Source: Saccharum officinarum
Taxonomy: Eukaryota > Streptophyta > Magnoliopsida > Poales > Poaceae
Assembly (NCBI GenBank): GCA_020631735.1
Contig: CM036162.1
Location: forward strand, 94,908,401-94,972,400
Direction: 5' to 3'
DNA: 64,000 nucleotides
Shown here: in pieces, positions 44,639 through 57,600 of the stretch
Layout: every line of letters starts with the position of its first letter
Position numbering within the stretch: the stretch's first letter is position 1
The notes under the pieces: generated by a model
What the model was told of the DNA's origin: nothing
Seen by the model: the letters and a program-made list of their open reading frames with translations, nothing else
Database searches by the model: none
Position numbers and translations under genes: made by a program

Positions 44639-47600
44639 GTAATAGATGAACAAGTTCATGCCATTACCCAAATCTCAATCAAATAACAGAGTCATACACG
44701 AATATCAGAGTACAAATAGAAGGTTTACATTAATTATTATCATCGCCACACAGGGCGAAACATGCTCACACATAGCATCTGGAACAGCTTCTCGTAGACA
44801 GCAGCGGAAACTAGGACTCCTCGCACTAAGCTTGAGCGCAGGGCGAACCCCTACTCCTAGTCGTCCTCCTCGTCAAACTCGGGCTCCGAGCCTGCCAAAA
44901 ATCTATCAGTACACTTGGTACTGGCCACGCATCTCCCACCCTATGATGCATTCGATTTGTGGAACTGGATGCAAAGGGGGTAAGAAAAGACCTATCTTTG
45001 GCTATGGTTTCCTATGCGAGTAATCAAAATTTTAAAAGTATAAGTTTATCAAATTTTAACCCATCTCATTCACACACGTTATCCCATCCCACCACCACAT
45101 CACATCTCAACTCACTCTCTCATCGACACGGGCGACTCCCTCTCGCCCATGTCTCAACGGCTAACGCCGGAACACACACTAAAATCCCGGGGAAGGTAGG
45201 ACTCCTCTCATCTAGTCAAGTGAAGTTGTACTTAGGAAAGGTCCATAGCCAAAGGGTTTGGCATATGTATCGATCGATCAACCAGAAACTCTATAGAGGT
45301 TTACACATCCCACAAGATAGCTATCCTCGACGATGCCTCGTCTAAGCTGATTCCAGGCCGCCTTCCGACTAGAAACGATACCACCCTATCACTCAGAACT
45401 GGGGCCGTGTCAGAGTACCACCAACACGCTGAGACTGTGAGACGTAGTATTTGGCCCTGAGTACTACGCTGTCTTGGGAGGGTGTGGGTTCTCATGCCCG
45501 TACCTCCCTACACTATCCGCTAACCTCTCAATAGTAGTGGCACCGTGCTAGCAAGTCGAACATCCGTCTCCTCCCCACAGAAGTGAGTGGGTGTGCAAGG
45601 ATTCCTAAGACCCGATCCACGGACATATCAGTCCTTAGGGTGACTAAGCAAGGAGAAACCATTTTCTGCTCAACGGAACACCCGACACCCCATGCCATCA
45701 CAGCATCTCCCATCCCGGGGCTTCATCCCACGAAGACACTCCACCTCGAGACCTCTCCCTGTCTCATGTACCCGCCATAGGCACCTCAAATGGCAAACAC
45801 CCAGGTAGCATCCTTCGGCAAGACTTGTCCTCCCGACTCGTCGTAGATCCTACTGGGTCGACTTGACCCTCACCACACACCCAAGACTCATGCCAAGATC
45901 TCCCCTGGTTCATTATCAGGTTATTATCAGGTTTACGGCACCTCGTGCCTTATCTCATATGCCTCTCACTCCCAGCATCACATCACAGATATAATGCGAG
46001 TAAGAGTAAAGTAATGAGTAACGAGTGATAAAGCATCATCTAGTCTAACAGCAGGGTGAGCAGGTGTAAGGTTGCAACAAGATAAGTGGCTCAAAAAGCA
46101 GTAAACTACCATGCAACCTATCAGTAACATTATGACATAAAAGTAAAGCACTAGCAATTCTAAGTATTTGCAATGCGTAATAAGATCTATGAATGGGTGG
46201 GGTGTGGCACCTGGCAGGTCGTCACCCAAGTCATCAGTGTAGTCGGGGTCGAACTCCTCAGTCAGTGGCTCCTCTGGGTCTATAAAACGTGACATATATA
46301 GCCGCGTTAGCGGCTCCTATAGAGGTGCACAAACAAGCAACTGAAAATCGAAAGATCCAAATGCACTCAAATATAAGCCTATGACGTAGAGCTCATTTTT
46401 AGAAAAAATTGGACTCTGGTTTGACATTTTTCTGAGCTACCGTTAATTAATTATGAATTTTCGAAGATTTAAATAATTTCTGAAAAAGGAAAAATAGGTT
46501 GATTAATCTGGGGGTGACATGTGGCGCATCCGGATTGGTCCAGTTCTGCTCAGTGAATGACATGTGGGGTCCCGGTGAACTGTGAGGCTGATCGGTGGGG
46601 CCGGTCAACGTTGAACAGTCAATGGTAAACTTTACTAGGCTGTGACCAGGCTTGGCGGGCCGGTGCAGGGCCTAGACATGGGCCGGGTTGGGCTGGCCCG
46701 GCCCGAACATGTGTCATGCCACGGTTTAGCCACGTCATCGGGCAGGCTCTAAGGCGGGCCGTGGGTTCCTAGCTTCGGTCCATGCTGGACTGGGTGTAAA
46801 GAGCTCATGAGCCGCTGGCTCAGTCCGTGGTGGACCAAGTCCACCTCTCCCTCTCTCTCCCCTTTAGCTCATGAGGACCAGGTGCAGGCGGTGGTCGCAG
46901 CTCTTCCCCCAACTCTTCTGCTCTCGCCCGCATGCGCCCGCCGGCGGTGAGCTGGGTCGGCGACGCCCCCAGGTGGGTCGGCTAGGTAGCTAGAGTCCTG
47001 CGAATCCCCGTTGAGACCTCCCCGACTCATAGGGTGGCCGACAACGGCGACAGGTCCTTCACCACGGTGGCGCCCTACCGTGGTGACTCCGGCCATGCTC
47101 GCTCTAGCTCCTCTCTGCCCTTCTCCTAGCGTGCGCCTCACGCGTTCCATTCTGAGGCAAAACGTTCCACGCTCTCCCCCTCTCCTCTCCTAGCTTGGGG
47201 TTCCCAGTTCAGGGCCTCGCCATGGCATGTCACGGCCATGGCAGGTGCGCTCCGGGGCGCTCGTCGTGGTGATGGTGGCGAAACCATAGAGGCTCGAGCT
47301 CGACTCTAAAGCGATCGATGCGAAGCGTGCTCATGCATGTGGTAGTGGTGTGACATTCAAGGCACCGTCTAGGTCACCCCCAGTGCGGGAACGCCGCAGC
47401 GGTGCCGGCGTGCACTACGGTGGTCGGATGAACTCAGGAAAGGTGACTCGGTGGGCTCACCGTAGGTGGAGGAGTGGACTAGATGGCGGTGCAGCGAGGA
47501 GCCGATGTTGTGGAGGGTCAACGCGGTGCCGTGCAGGTCCTCGGGGAAAGAAAGCATTGGCGTTCTTCCTCCGCTCCGATGACCAACGCAGCGGCAATGG

Positions 47601-48770
47601 CTCCCGACAGTGAACTCCCCTTTTCCCTTCTCCCCCTGCTTCTCTTTCTCTGGGCTGGTGTGGACAGAACGAGGCCACCGTGTGGTGGATGGAAGGGGCC
47701 AGCGCTCCTGGCACCTTCCCCCTTTTATAACCAGCGGTGGCCATGAGAACGGTGAATGGCGGGATCGCAGGCAGGTGCACGCGAAGGGCTAGGATGTGCA
47801 GTGGCTTAGGGTTTCAAGGCCTTGGCGTGATGCAGCTGCGTGCGGCGCTCGCCAAAGGCGAACACACCGGTCAAAAGGCAAGCAACGGCGGCGTCAGCAC
47901 GGCGGAGCCGTGGTGCCTTGCGTCAGCCCGACAAGCGTGGTGCGGAGCAGTGCGATGCGCGGATCGCTCCCATGGCGCCCATCCGTGCCCGCCCTCACCA
48001 ACGGCTCAACCATCAATGGCCTGGAGTGGGGGATGCCCCTGGGATCCCCTGCCAGCGCTGTGCTCTGCTCTGAGCACTAAAAGCAGAGGAGGCGAATGGG
48101 TTGAGGTGGGGGATGACATGCGGGGGCTGCGCGTCGGCGTCAGCAAACCGCGCTTGCGTCAGCTTCACGTGATGACGCGGAGCGAGCGGGTGAATCGGCC
48201 GGGCGGCTTGGTGCTTGGGCCGGGCAAGCTGCGTGGGCCGGCCAAAGGTGAGCGGGCCACAGTCATGTGGTGGAGCGGCCTAGCAGGCCATTGCCTGGCT
48301 GGGCTGGCTCGGTGCCACGGGCCGAAAGGCCCCTTTCCCCTTCTCTGTTTTATTCCTAGAATTTTTCTATTAATCTAACCTCCATTTCTATTTAACCCAA
48401 GCCTCCTATATGTGTATACTCAAGTGCCAAGTATGTATACACCCTTAGGGGTAGCCCACTAGAGTCTAGGGTTGGTGGGTCCGAGTCCAAGGGTAGGCAC
48501 TTAGAGGTTAATTAACTATTTGACTATTAGCTAATTAGCAAGATCAATTTAAAAGCAAATCAAGTTGTTAATTTTATTAAGCAACACATAAAAACAAAAG
48601 AGCCAACTCACGTAATGTTTAATTAAAATGCAAATGCTAGACAACTAATTGGGTGCTACTTGTGCAACTACATGGGTGTTTTTCCTACATGACACTCACC
48701 AAACACGGGCATGTTTGCAAAAAAAATTCAGTTGTGACTTTTGGGTTTTGGAAAAACTAGGATGTTACAG
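44639..48770 (-). mobile_element. Long LTR-type repeat, minus orientation
   Basis: Ends GGATGTTACA at 48770. Reversed, it starts TGTAACATCCTAGTTTT, parallel to the start of 40643-44638, and has the same AT/GC/AT profile. The left end TGTAATAG at 44639 is tentative. Together with the previous entry it forms a head-to-head pair (outer ends TGTAACATCC and GGATGTTACA). No protein domain was found. Confidence 0.4.
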
Positions 48771-51671
48771 ACATGATCGACCCAAGAAGTACTGGCTAGG
48801 CTAGGGCATAAGCTTGTGCTTAGCAAACAACCACTCCTATTCTTTTTGCCCAGGGATCGGATATCCACCGAGAGGGCTAAGTCGTTCTCCCTTTTGAGCT
48901 CTTCCAGTGTAGTTGCTCTTTCTGTGCCTTGTTGCCTCTCTTTCCGTAGTCATTCTAGGTTTAGTAGTCTGATTGCTCTTTTACCTATCGCTGTACTGAG
49001 GAAGTTGCGTCGAGGATAGCGCGGGTCGGATCAGAACCCATTGGAGGAAGTTCATCGTGGTAGAGGATCGTGAACGGGCGGTGGTGGTAGGGATACGGCA
49101 AGGGGCCAATGTCGTCCTTGCCACCATGAACCTGCAAACCGGGGTAAACCTCCATCGGGTGGTGCCTGGGTTCCCGGAGCACGTTCGGCTGGAAGAGCGG
49201 GCTGAGCTGGTTAACGATTTCGCCGCCACCACGGACGTCGTCGTTGCTACCATGGATATAGAGGAGGTCATTCATGGTAATCACTAAGAGCCTTGAGGTG
49301 TGCCCGGGGTTCTTGGAGAATTTTTAAGTGAAGATGTTTCTTTCAATTCGTGTTCCGGAATTCAATTCTTCTGTGTGTTGCCGTCTATCCATGACCGTCG
49401 TTGGTCTGGTCGTTCGAATGCCGTGGCCACGCAGCCCTGCCCAGGGACTGACCCGTGAGGTTTGGTTCAGTGCAACCCTATTTCCATGACCTAAATGTTG
49501 GTAAAATAGGGTCGGCAGCATCGCACCCATCTTCATTTTCCTTCGGGCTGCGCAGGCGTCCTCTTTTCGTTGCTCTCGTGCGGTGCATAGCCATGCCTTG
49601 GTTTGGTTCTAGTAGTTTGGCTTCATGTAGTCCTCCTTCACATGTGACCCGATGGCATATTGTGGTGTCGAGGTGTCCGTGCTAAGGCGGCGCCGTCCTC
49701 GGTGTTTCCCTAGGTTACGCGCTGGGGAGGTTGTGTGGCGACACCTCTACTATGAGTGGTACCACCGCTTGTGGAGTGAGAACAAAGTGCCTGCCGTACA
49801 ATGCTAGTTTTGGGCCTCTAGCATGTGATGACCCTTGTGTAAGGGTCCTGAGTTGTGTCAGTGTGTGTCCTTTTTGTAAAGAACTTGCTTAGGTTTTATG
49901 TGACTGATGTGCAATCGGCGTATTCGCTTGTTATTCTGCCATTCTTTCACTTATTTTTTGTTCAAATTGGAATGTGCTCCATTCCCGTAGATCTGAGCCC
50001 ACAAATGCGTTGTTTAATCTGGGGGCTGACCTGTAGGGCTAGAATGTGCACGATCCATCGGGGCGACAAAAAGGCGAAGGATGATCACAGATCCGATACG
50101 ATGTGGGAAGAAAGCGAGGAAATGACGTGAGTTCATCTTCCTTTCACACCCCTGGTCCTGAGTGAAAGTGTTTTCCATTTCCTCTTAGGCTCCTGCACAT
50201 ATGCTTAGCCTTGCCTAGGAGCTGGTCTATCAGGTCGTCCGAGGCAGCCCGAATGAGAGGTCAGGTCAACGGCTCGTCGCGGTGTGGGGAGTGACCAGAA
50301 GATGCTCGGGAAAGGGTCGCTGGGACGGTGGCAAGTAGTGTTATGTCGTAGGGCATTCATATGCGTCCTCGTGTGCGGCCTCCATGAGTGACTCGTGTTC
50401 GGCTGCTGGCGCAAGACAGATTAGGTCACTCGGGGATCTAAGCCAGTTTAGGGTGGGGTGCTCGAGCACACTGTTCTGTGCTCACCCCATGGGTTAGTTG
50501 TGGTTTTCTAGAGCTGTTGGCGAGCCAACACGTGTATGTGGATGTGTTTGGGCAGAGACATTAAGGTCAAAGTGGATGTAACTGATCGATGTACCGGAAG
50601 CTGTTGTGGGACAAATTGCCGTTGCTCGGGGTGTAGCGAGCCCCCCAGCTCTTGCCCATGGCAAGGTTGTTTCTCGTGGCTCCGTGAGCCCCCAAGCATT
50701 TGCTTCCAATGGAGTTGTCATAGTCCTTGGGTCATGAGCTAGTGGAGACACTTTTTCACCGCTTGGGGCGATCGCAGCTGGTGTGGGTCGGCCTCTCGGG
50801 CTACCTTGGGCCGATCCTTGTTGACTCGATGCTCTCGATGGGCCTATGTGCTCCTAAGGGTGGCCCCTTTATTGTAGACATGCAGTGGTTTTGGGCAGGG
50901 AGAGCTCACATGTTTTGGCACTTGAGTCCTCTTGGCATGACGGCATCGCTATCGCCGCACCTCTGCTTCTGGGTAAAACTACCGCTTCTAGCGAGGGACC
51001 GTAGCGACTTGTCGCTATGGAAGCTGGCTTTGAGCGCAACACGGTTCAATCCGCTTGTCACGGCGTAGTGTGCTTGGGGAGCCCACTTTCTTGGATGCAT
51101 GTGCCTGCGAGCGAAGGCTGGTAGTCCTTCGAAGCATGTCATGCAGTTGGCCCGCCACGCAGGATCAGATCATGGTTCTAGGCTTGACCCTGCGTAGTGT
51201 GATGCTGGTTGGCAGCTTGATCCCTAACAATGATGCTTGGCGGTGGGTAGTTTCATCATTCGTGCACACCCTGGCTCACTGCATCCTGCTAACGGCGGAG
51301 GCGTTGTCCAAGGTGTGGTTTGACCATCGAGTCTAGTTCCCTCATGCGATGAGTCTGGTCTAGGCAGTAGTTGATGATGGGCGTTGACCCATTGGTTCGA
51401 GCGATCTTGTGTTTCCCTAGAGGGTTACGACCACCACAAGCCATTCCTTGGGTGAGCTCACCATGAGCCACGGACCTCAGGCTTCCTCGGTGGAAGTCTT
51501 GGTCATGGCCTATGATGAGAGAGGACCCTGGGCCCCCTACGTAGGTGGACTCTAGGATGCAACCCCCGTGGGCAGTTTTGAGAGTGCACCCATCATAGAC
51601 CACGGGACCTAAATTTTCGAGGTGGAGGTCTGAGCCATGGCCAAGGATGGATGCGGGTGCCGACCCTCTAG
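48771..51671. other. Element D interior
   Basis: No pol domains. A plus-strand frame at 49057-49287 (LATMNLQTGVNLHRVVPGF, LEERAELVNDFA) looks more protein-like than its surroundings, but I do not recognise it. 51380-51660 is related to 59750-59970 (GATGCA-CCCTCGTGGGCAGT, AGGTGGAGGTCTGAGC), so an internal repeat of D flanks the next insertion. Confidence 0.4.
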
Positions 51672-54600
51672 TGTGATTAGCTATAACAGAACCGACTAAT
51701 TATATGAAATTAAGTAAGAAAATCACCCGCTGAGGCAAATAATTTAGCCAACTTAAGCCCGTATAACCTGGTAGTTCGTGAAACCACGAAGGATTTCAAA
51801 CCAACCAACACACAAACCAAGATCGTACAAGTTTAGCAGCCACAGTCACATATTACATAAAGTTCACAACGACAGTTGAAGACATCGGAGTTTAGAACAT
51901 AAAGTTATTACAAACCAAGTTCATAATAAAGTAGCGGAAGCAAATAGTTTTATAAACCACACACACACTTAGTTCAAATACAGTGTCAGGAGATAGTCAT
52001 TTCCAACAAAAGCATTAGGTAAGACATATGGAGTGACCCTGCCCTTGGTTCTAGTTGTCACCCATCCCAGGATACAGACAGTTGATGCAATAGTTGTAAT
52101 ACATCTGACCATTTGCAACAACAATGGGAACAACGCCCTGAGTACGAGAAAGTACTCAGCTAGACTTAATTGTCATAAACCAAAATAATGTGACACCAAG
52201 GAGTATGCAAGGCTTTCTTTTAGTGGACTAGCTGACTCATTTGCGAAAAGCATAAGCTATCATGAATAAACCATTTTAAGTACTTTGCATCATTTTTATT
52301 ATAACCTATCAAGCTAGTTAAGCGCCTATGCTATAGCAATCACTTGATTAACCAATAACATACAGTTACCACTTGAATTTAGCATTTTCAACATCATCCA
52401 TATAACCATCAGTGTTCCATCATCATTACTACGATGTCGTAACTTGAGTAAAGTGCTCACTATCTAGGAGCGATGGCGATTCGAATCGATTTCTAACCAG
52501 CTGGTGATTTATTCCTCCCACAAACCACACTCACCCACTAAAGTGAGCTACATATCACCAATGACACTATCCAGGTAAACGTCGCGGGATAAACTAGAGC
52601 CACAGTACCCAAGGACTGCTCGACAGCCAGGACGCACCTTAGGCTCACTCTTCGCGTCCCCGTCATACCCCCTACAGCACCAATACGCTCACCCATGTAG
52701 ATCCCAGCCTGAATAATGCCACTAGCTTCGCGGTCGAAAGATACTTTATTCGGCCAACTAAATGTGAGGCATGCATTTAACATGACAAGAGGGACGAGCA
52801 ACGATCGGTCCTTAACCGACACAGATAGAAAACTAATAGCACCCCAGAACCCTGTCGGGTTGCCTCTAACTTTTTTATCTGGTCTCTAATTATCCATCAA
52901 CACATGGTTATTTCCAGGATATCATCCATTCCATAGTTAAAGTATTTCAGTAACCACCTATAATTACAGGTGACCGAAAATCACCGATCGCTACTAGTCT
53001 AAGCAGGGCTAAGCAGTTATTCGATCCTAAACCTATTAGGGTAAGAATATCATTAGGTAGGCAAGGATAGTAATAAATGCATCAACTCCTATAACTTAAT
53101 GTAACAATATATCAGACTTATATATATAAAGAATTGCTTTTATAAAGTAGGAGACTTAGAATGCTCTGGGGCTTGCATCGTTCAAAGGAACTGGGTTGGT
53201 GGTCCACGCTCAGGTAGATCCTCTTCTTGCTTATCATAGAACCTCCTAATTATGATGGCCCACATGTACCTATCATCGTCATAATGACCTCTGACAACCG
53301 TACTTATGTTCCTCATAACTTAAAAGGCCTGCTTTCCTCCGAACAGGATCTAATCACAGGAGTATTGCAATATTACAATAGCTTATTCAAAATACCATCA
53401 GAGTAAAGTAGCGGAAGTCTTACAATAACTTAAGTTTACAAACCATAGTTTCCAAACTTCAAACCTTATGTAACATTATTACAAACCGGTAGTAGGGAAG
53501 TATCAGTAGTAACTTTATTACAATCACACAAACGAAGTGCCTTGCCCAGAGGCCACACAGTCTACTCGTCATCACTTTCTTCAGCCACAACGGTCATGCA
53601 ACAAGGCTCAAAGTAGACTTGTTTATGAACCACACCTGCAACAAGGGGTTTAACAAACCCTGAGTACAAGAGTACTCAACAAGACTTACCCGACTAAGAA
53701 AAGACTCCAAGGGCATGCTAGCTTTAGGGAATCAAGGTATGGTATTCAAGAATCAAAATTTCTTTTGCAGAAAAGCTCACTAAAATAAGTCCTTACCTTC
53801 ATTATTTTACTTTTACCATTGATGGTTCATTAACCAATTCTAAGTGATCCTAATCTAGATCAAAGTAATTCTTATCAAGACCTTTCTCATTCTTTCTTTC
53901 AATTCTAGTTCTTAACTACGATGTTGGTGCAAGGCCAAGACTTCTTTCTCGTGGAGCAACGACGATTCGAACCGCTTCATTTACCCAGTTGGGGATTCCT
54001 AACCACACGACATATATAGAACCGAATCTTGCATATATCAACTCTTACCCGAGTAACCCAAAACCAGAACGTGTCCATCGCCACCCGAGAGCACAGTACT
54101 CCTCGAACCCAGCCCAATTCTAGCCCCAAGGGTACACGCTACTCTCGCCATCTCTCCACTCCTAGTGCGAGGTTAGACGTTCTCGTAATGGAATAGTCAA
54201 AATAAGGCTTACCCAACATGGGTACATGGCTAGTACTAATAAAAACTCCATGATGCGAGGGCCAACAACGTACGGTCCTTAACTGATAAGGTGGAAATAT
54301 TACATTGAGACTCCTTTCCCAATGCAAGTTAGCAGTGGCCAAACCACCCGCCTGATCTTACAAGTTATTCTCATATTTCCATATTTACCAAGCATGCCAT
54401 CATGGCCATGCAAACATTCATTTAAAAAGCTTAACTCATAAGCATAGCGAAGCATACTACGCATTTTCAGTAAAACAGGTATAAAGGGTGATATCGCAGT
54501 AACCAAGGATGACAATACAGCAATTGGGTTATCACTCAACTCCTAATTACTTAATGCAGTAACCCTAGTATAAATAATAAAGATTTGTAAAACTCAAGGT

Positions 54601-57600
54601 AGGGTTTAAATGCACCGAGGCTTGCCTTGCTCTGACGCGACGACTGACTCGGACTCGAAGACTCCGACTTCCGGTCTGGAACCCACCGACGACAACTCTT
54701 CTCTGAAGACTTGCTCGCCAACTTTGACTTCCTCGAAAGCAGGAACTACACGAGCATATAACATGTTTCAACATGATGCGGTGATAAACATGATGCTTGA
54801 TGATGATATACCACGGTTTACGACTTGAGTACAACTTTCCTTCACGGTACAGTCGCAAAACAGTAAAACCTACTAACTAATAGCGATAACTTAAGCGATA
54901 CTAACATTTCTTATCAAACATGTTACTAATGAGCTCAATCCTGAAATTAAGGTGCCAAGGATCACTAAGAATTAGTGACCCAAGGTCATCACCCAATCAA
55001 AAAGGCACACAACACTTAAAGTTAACAATTTAACAATTATTTAAACATTTAATTAATTAGGGCATAATTAATAATAAATAAAACATCATCTAATTGAGCT
55101 TAAACTTTTTCTAAGGATTAATCATGGCCTAAAATAGTGTTAGAATAAATTTCATGATTTTTGAATTAATAATTTAATTACTAAAATTCATGGAAGTTGC
55201 ATTTAATATTTAATTGAACTAATTAAATAACTTGCAAAAAGTAATCAAATTTAGCATTTAATATTTTTCCTAAGCAGTTTACATCTTGAAAAGCTTACGC
55301 AAAAAAATTTCACTAGTTTTGGAGCTCTACAAAATTTTTAATGAAATAAACAAATACTAATACTATTCATATTTTTGAAAAAGAAAAATAATAACTTTCT
55401 TCTCGGGCCGACTCCTCCTTCTCTCCCTCTGGCTCGGCCCAACCGCGCGGCCCATCCGTGCACTCGCGTCCGTGCCCACGCTCGCTCACGCTCGTGCGAC
55501 CCAGCAACACGCGTGGCCCAGCAGGCCAGCCCAGCCGCGCCCGCGCTCTCTCTCTCTCTCTCTGACATCTCGGCCCCGCCTGTCATCCCCTTCCTCCGCT
55601 CTCTCACTCTCTCCTGCATGCTCGGCCATGCCCGCACGGTGGCCGGCCGGCGATCACGGCGTCGGTCGCCCAACCAAGCTTTTCAACACCAACTACACCT
55701 CACCGCGAATCGATTTTAACACCTAACGGCTACGCTACAGCTCCGGGAAGACCTTCCCGATGGCCATGGCGGACTGGCGATCACAGTGACCGGTGTCCCG
55801 GCGATCCACTACGGTAGCATCTAAAGCGAAAGAACGGGGAGCAACAGGAGCTTACAGCGGTCGCAGTGAAGCCACAAGGAGGCGCTGGGAGGCGGTGGAG
55901 GGTGCTGACCACGTGAGGCGGCTCGGTCGCCAGAGTTGGCACGAGAAATGGTGGTGCGGCGATTTGGGCAAGAAAAAGGCTTGAACAGTTGGACCACGAG
56001 GTGCACGAGGGCGAGGCGAACGTGACAGTGCAGTTTGGGTGGCTGGTGGTGGCTCAACGGCGGCAGTAGTGAGCGGCGGAGCTAAGCGGCGGCGGTGGCA
56101 AAAACAGAGAAGCAAAACAGCTCACGGTGATCTCGACGTATTTATAGGGCACGACCATGGTGATGGTCACTAGAAGACGTGAGATGTCGCGCTGGCAGTC
56201 CTGGCGCGCGCGAGAAGGTCGTGGAAGCCGCCCGGCGGCTCGCCGGCGCCCATGCCGTCCGCTGCCCTGCTCTGATTCGCCGAGCACTGTAGCTCCCCCC
56301 CAAACTTTTCAAATTCAAACTGTTTTCTCAAATTACTCCCAAAATATGTAGCAACTTGAAAAATTCCCAAGATATGAAATCTTCAGAATTTCAAGCTCTA
56401 CAAGTTTTGTATTGAACACTTTTTCAAATTCAAACTGGATTTTGAAATTTAAGTTTAAATTCAAAAGGGGACACTTTTTGGAAAATTGGTAATTTAGAAA
56501 TTACTTTGGATTTTATATTGAAACTTCAAAAACTCCAAACACCAAAGTTGTACATCTAGCCAAGACCTACAACTTTGCCAAACAAACAATTTTCAAAATC
56601 TGCCTCCATTTTGAAATTTGAGTTTGGGGATAAAAAGGGGTCAAATTTAAAATTTGCTTCTTTTCAAAATTGCTCCACATCTTACACTAAAACTTTGAAA
56701 ACTCAAAACACCAAAGTTGTAGCCCTTTAAAAGTTCTACAAACTTGGTTTTAAACTTTTTCCCAAATTTTGCTTAGATTTTGAATTATTTCAAAAAGGGT
56801 AAATAGGGTTTTGGATTTTAGGGTTTTTGGAGGAATTTTTTTAAATTGAAATTTGTTGCTACCTTAATTGGTGATTATTTAATGATCAAACCATCATCCA
56901 AGGGCATCATTTAGACAAGCATAACATGGTTGACCAAATGTCACTCTTGGTTGATCAATTTAGCTTTTGAAAATCTTTTAATATTTCCTCAAATTTGAAT
57001 TCAAATTCGAATTGGAAAACTCGCAACAAGTTTTTGGATTCCAATTCAGACTCAAACTTGGAGCTTCATTTTATGTGTCGTACTTGAGTTCATACCCTAC
57101 ACTTGACACTAGTGCGTAACACAGTCACACACCTCAAATTACGCAGGGCATGTACTAAGTATTTGCGGTGACATTCGAAATTAGGGTTTTCGGTTTGGAT
57201 CACACCACTGATAAGCACATCCAACCTAGAAAGGTAAACTCATTTTAGTTAATGCATAACAGTGTTGACCTAACCATGGATGCTTTGCGATGCAATATGA
57301 TGACATGGTAGGTTAATTAGCAACCATAACACCCGAGGTGTTACATTGCTCGTCTATCTCTAGCACCTCCTGTGCCTGGGTTTCTTGTGGATCAGACTCG
57401 GTCTGCTCCTCTTGCACTGCTTCCAGCGCTTTCGCCTGATCCTGTATGATGCAAGTGTATAAGTAAATATGCAAACGGTGCGTCGGATGCGATGGCATAC
57501 GATGATCATGATGATATGATATGTAGATGAACACATTGAGACTTTATTGCATAGAATAAAGGTAAAACGTTTCTACAAGATAGTCAACATCATCCAAGGA

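Noticed and set aside
47737..48378. 213-codon plus-strand ORF
   Set aside because: Lies in the GC-rich centre of a minus-oriented LTR-type repeat; no recognisable motif.
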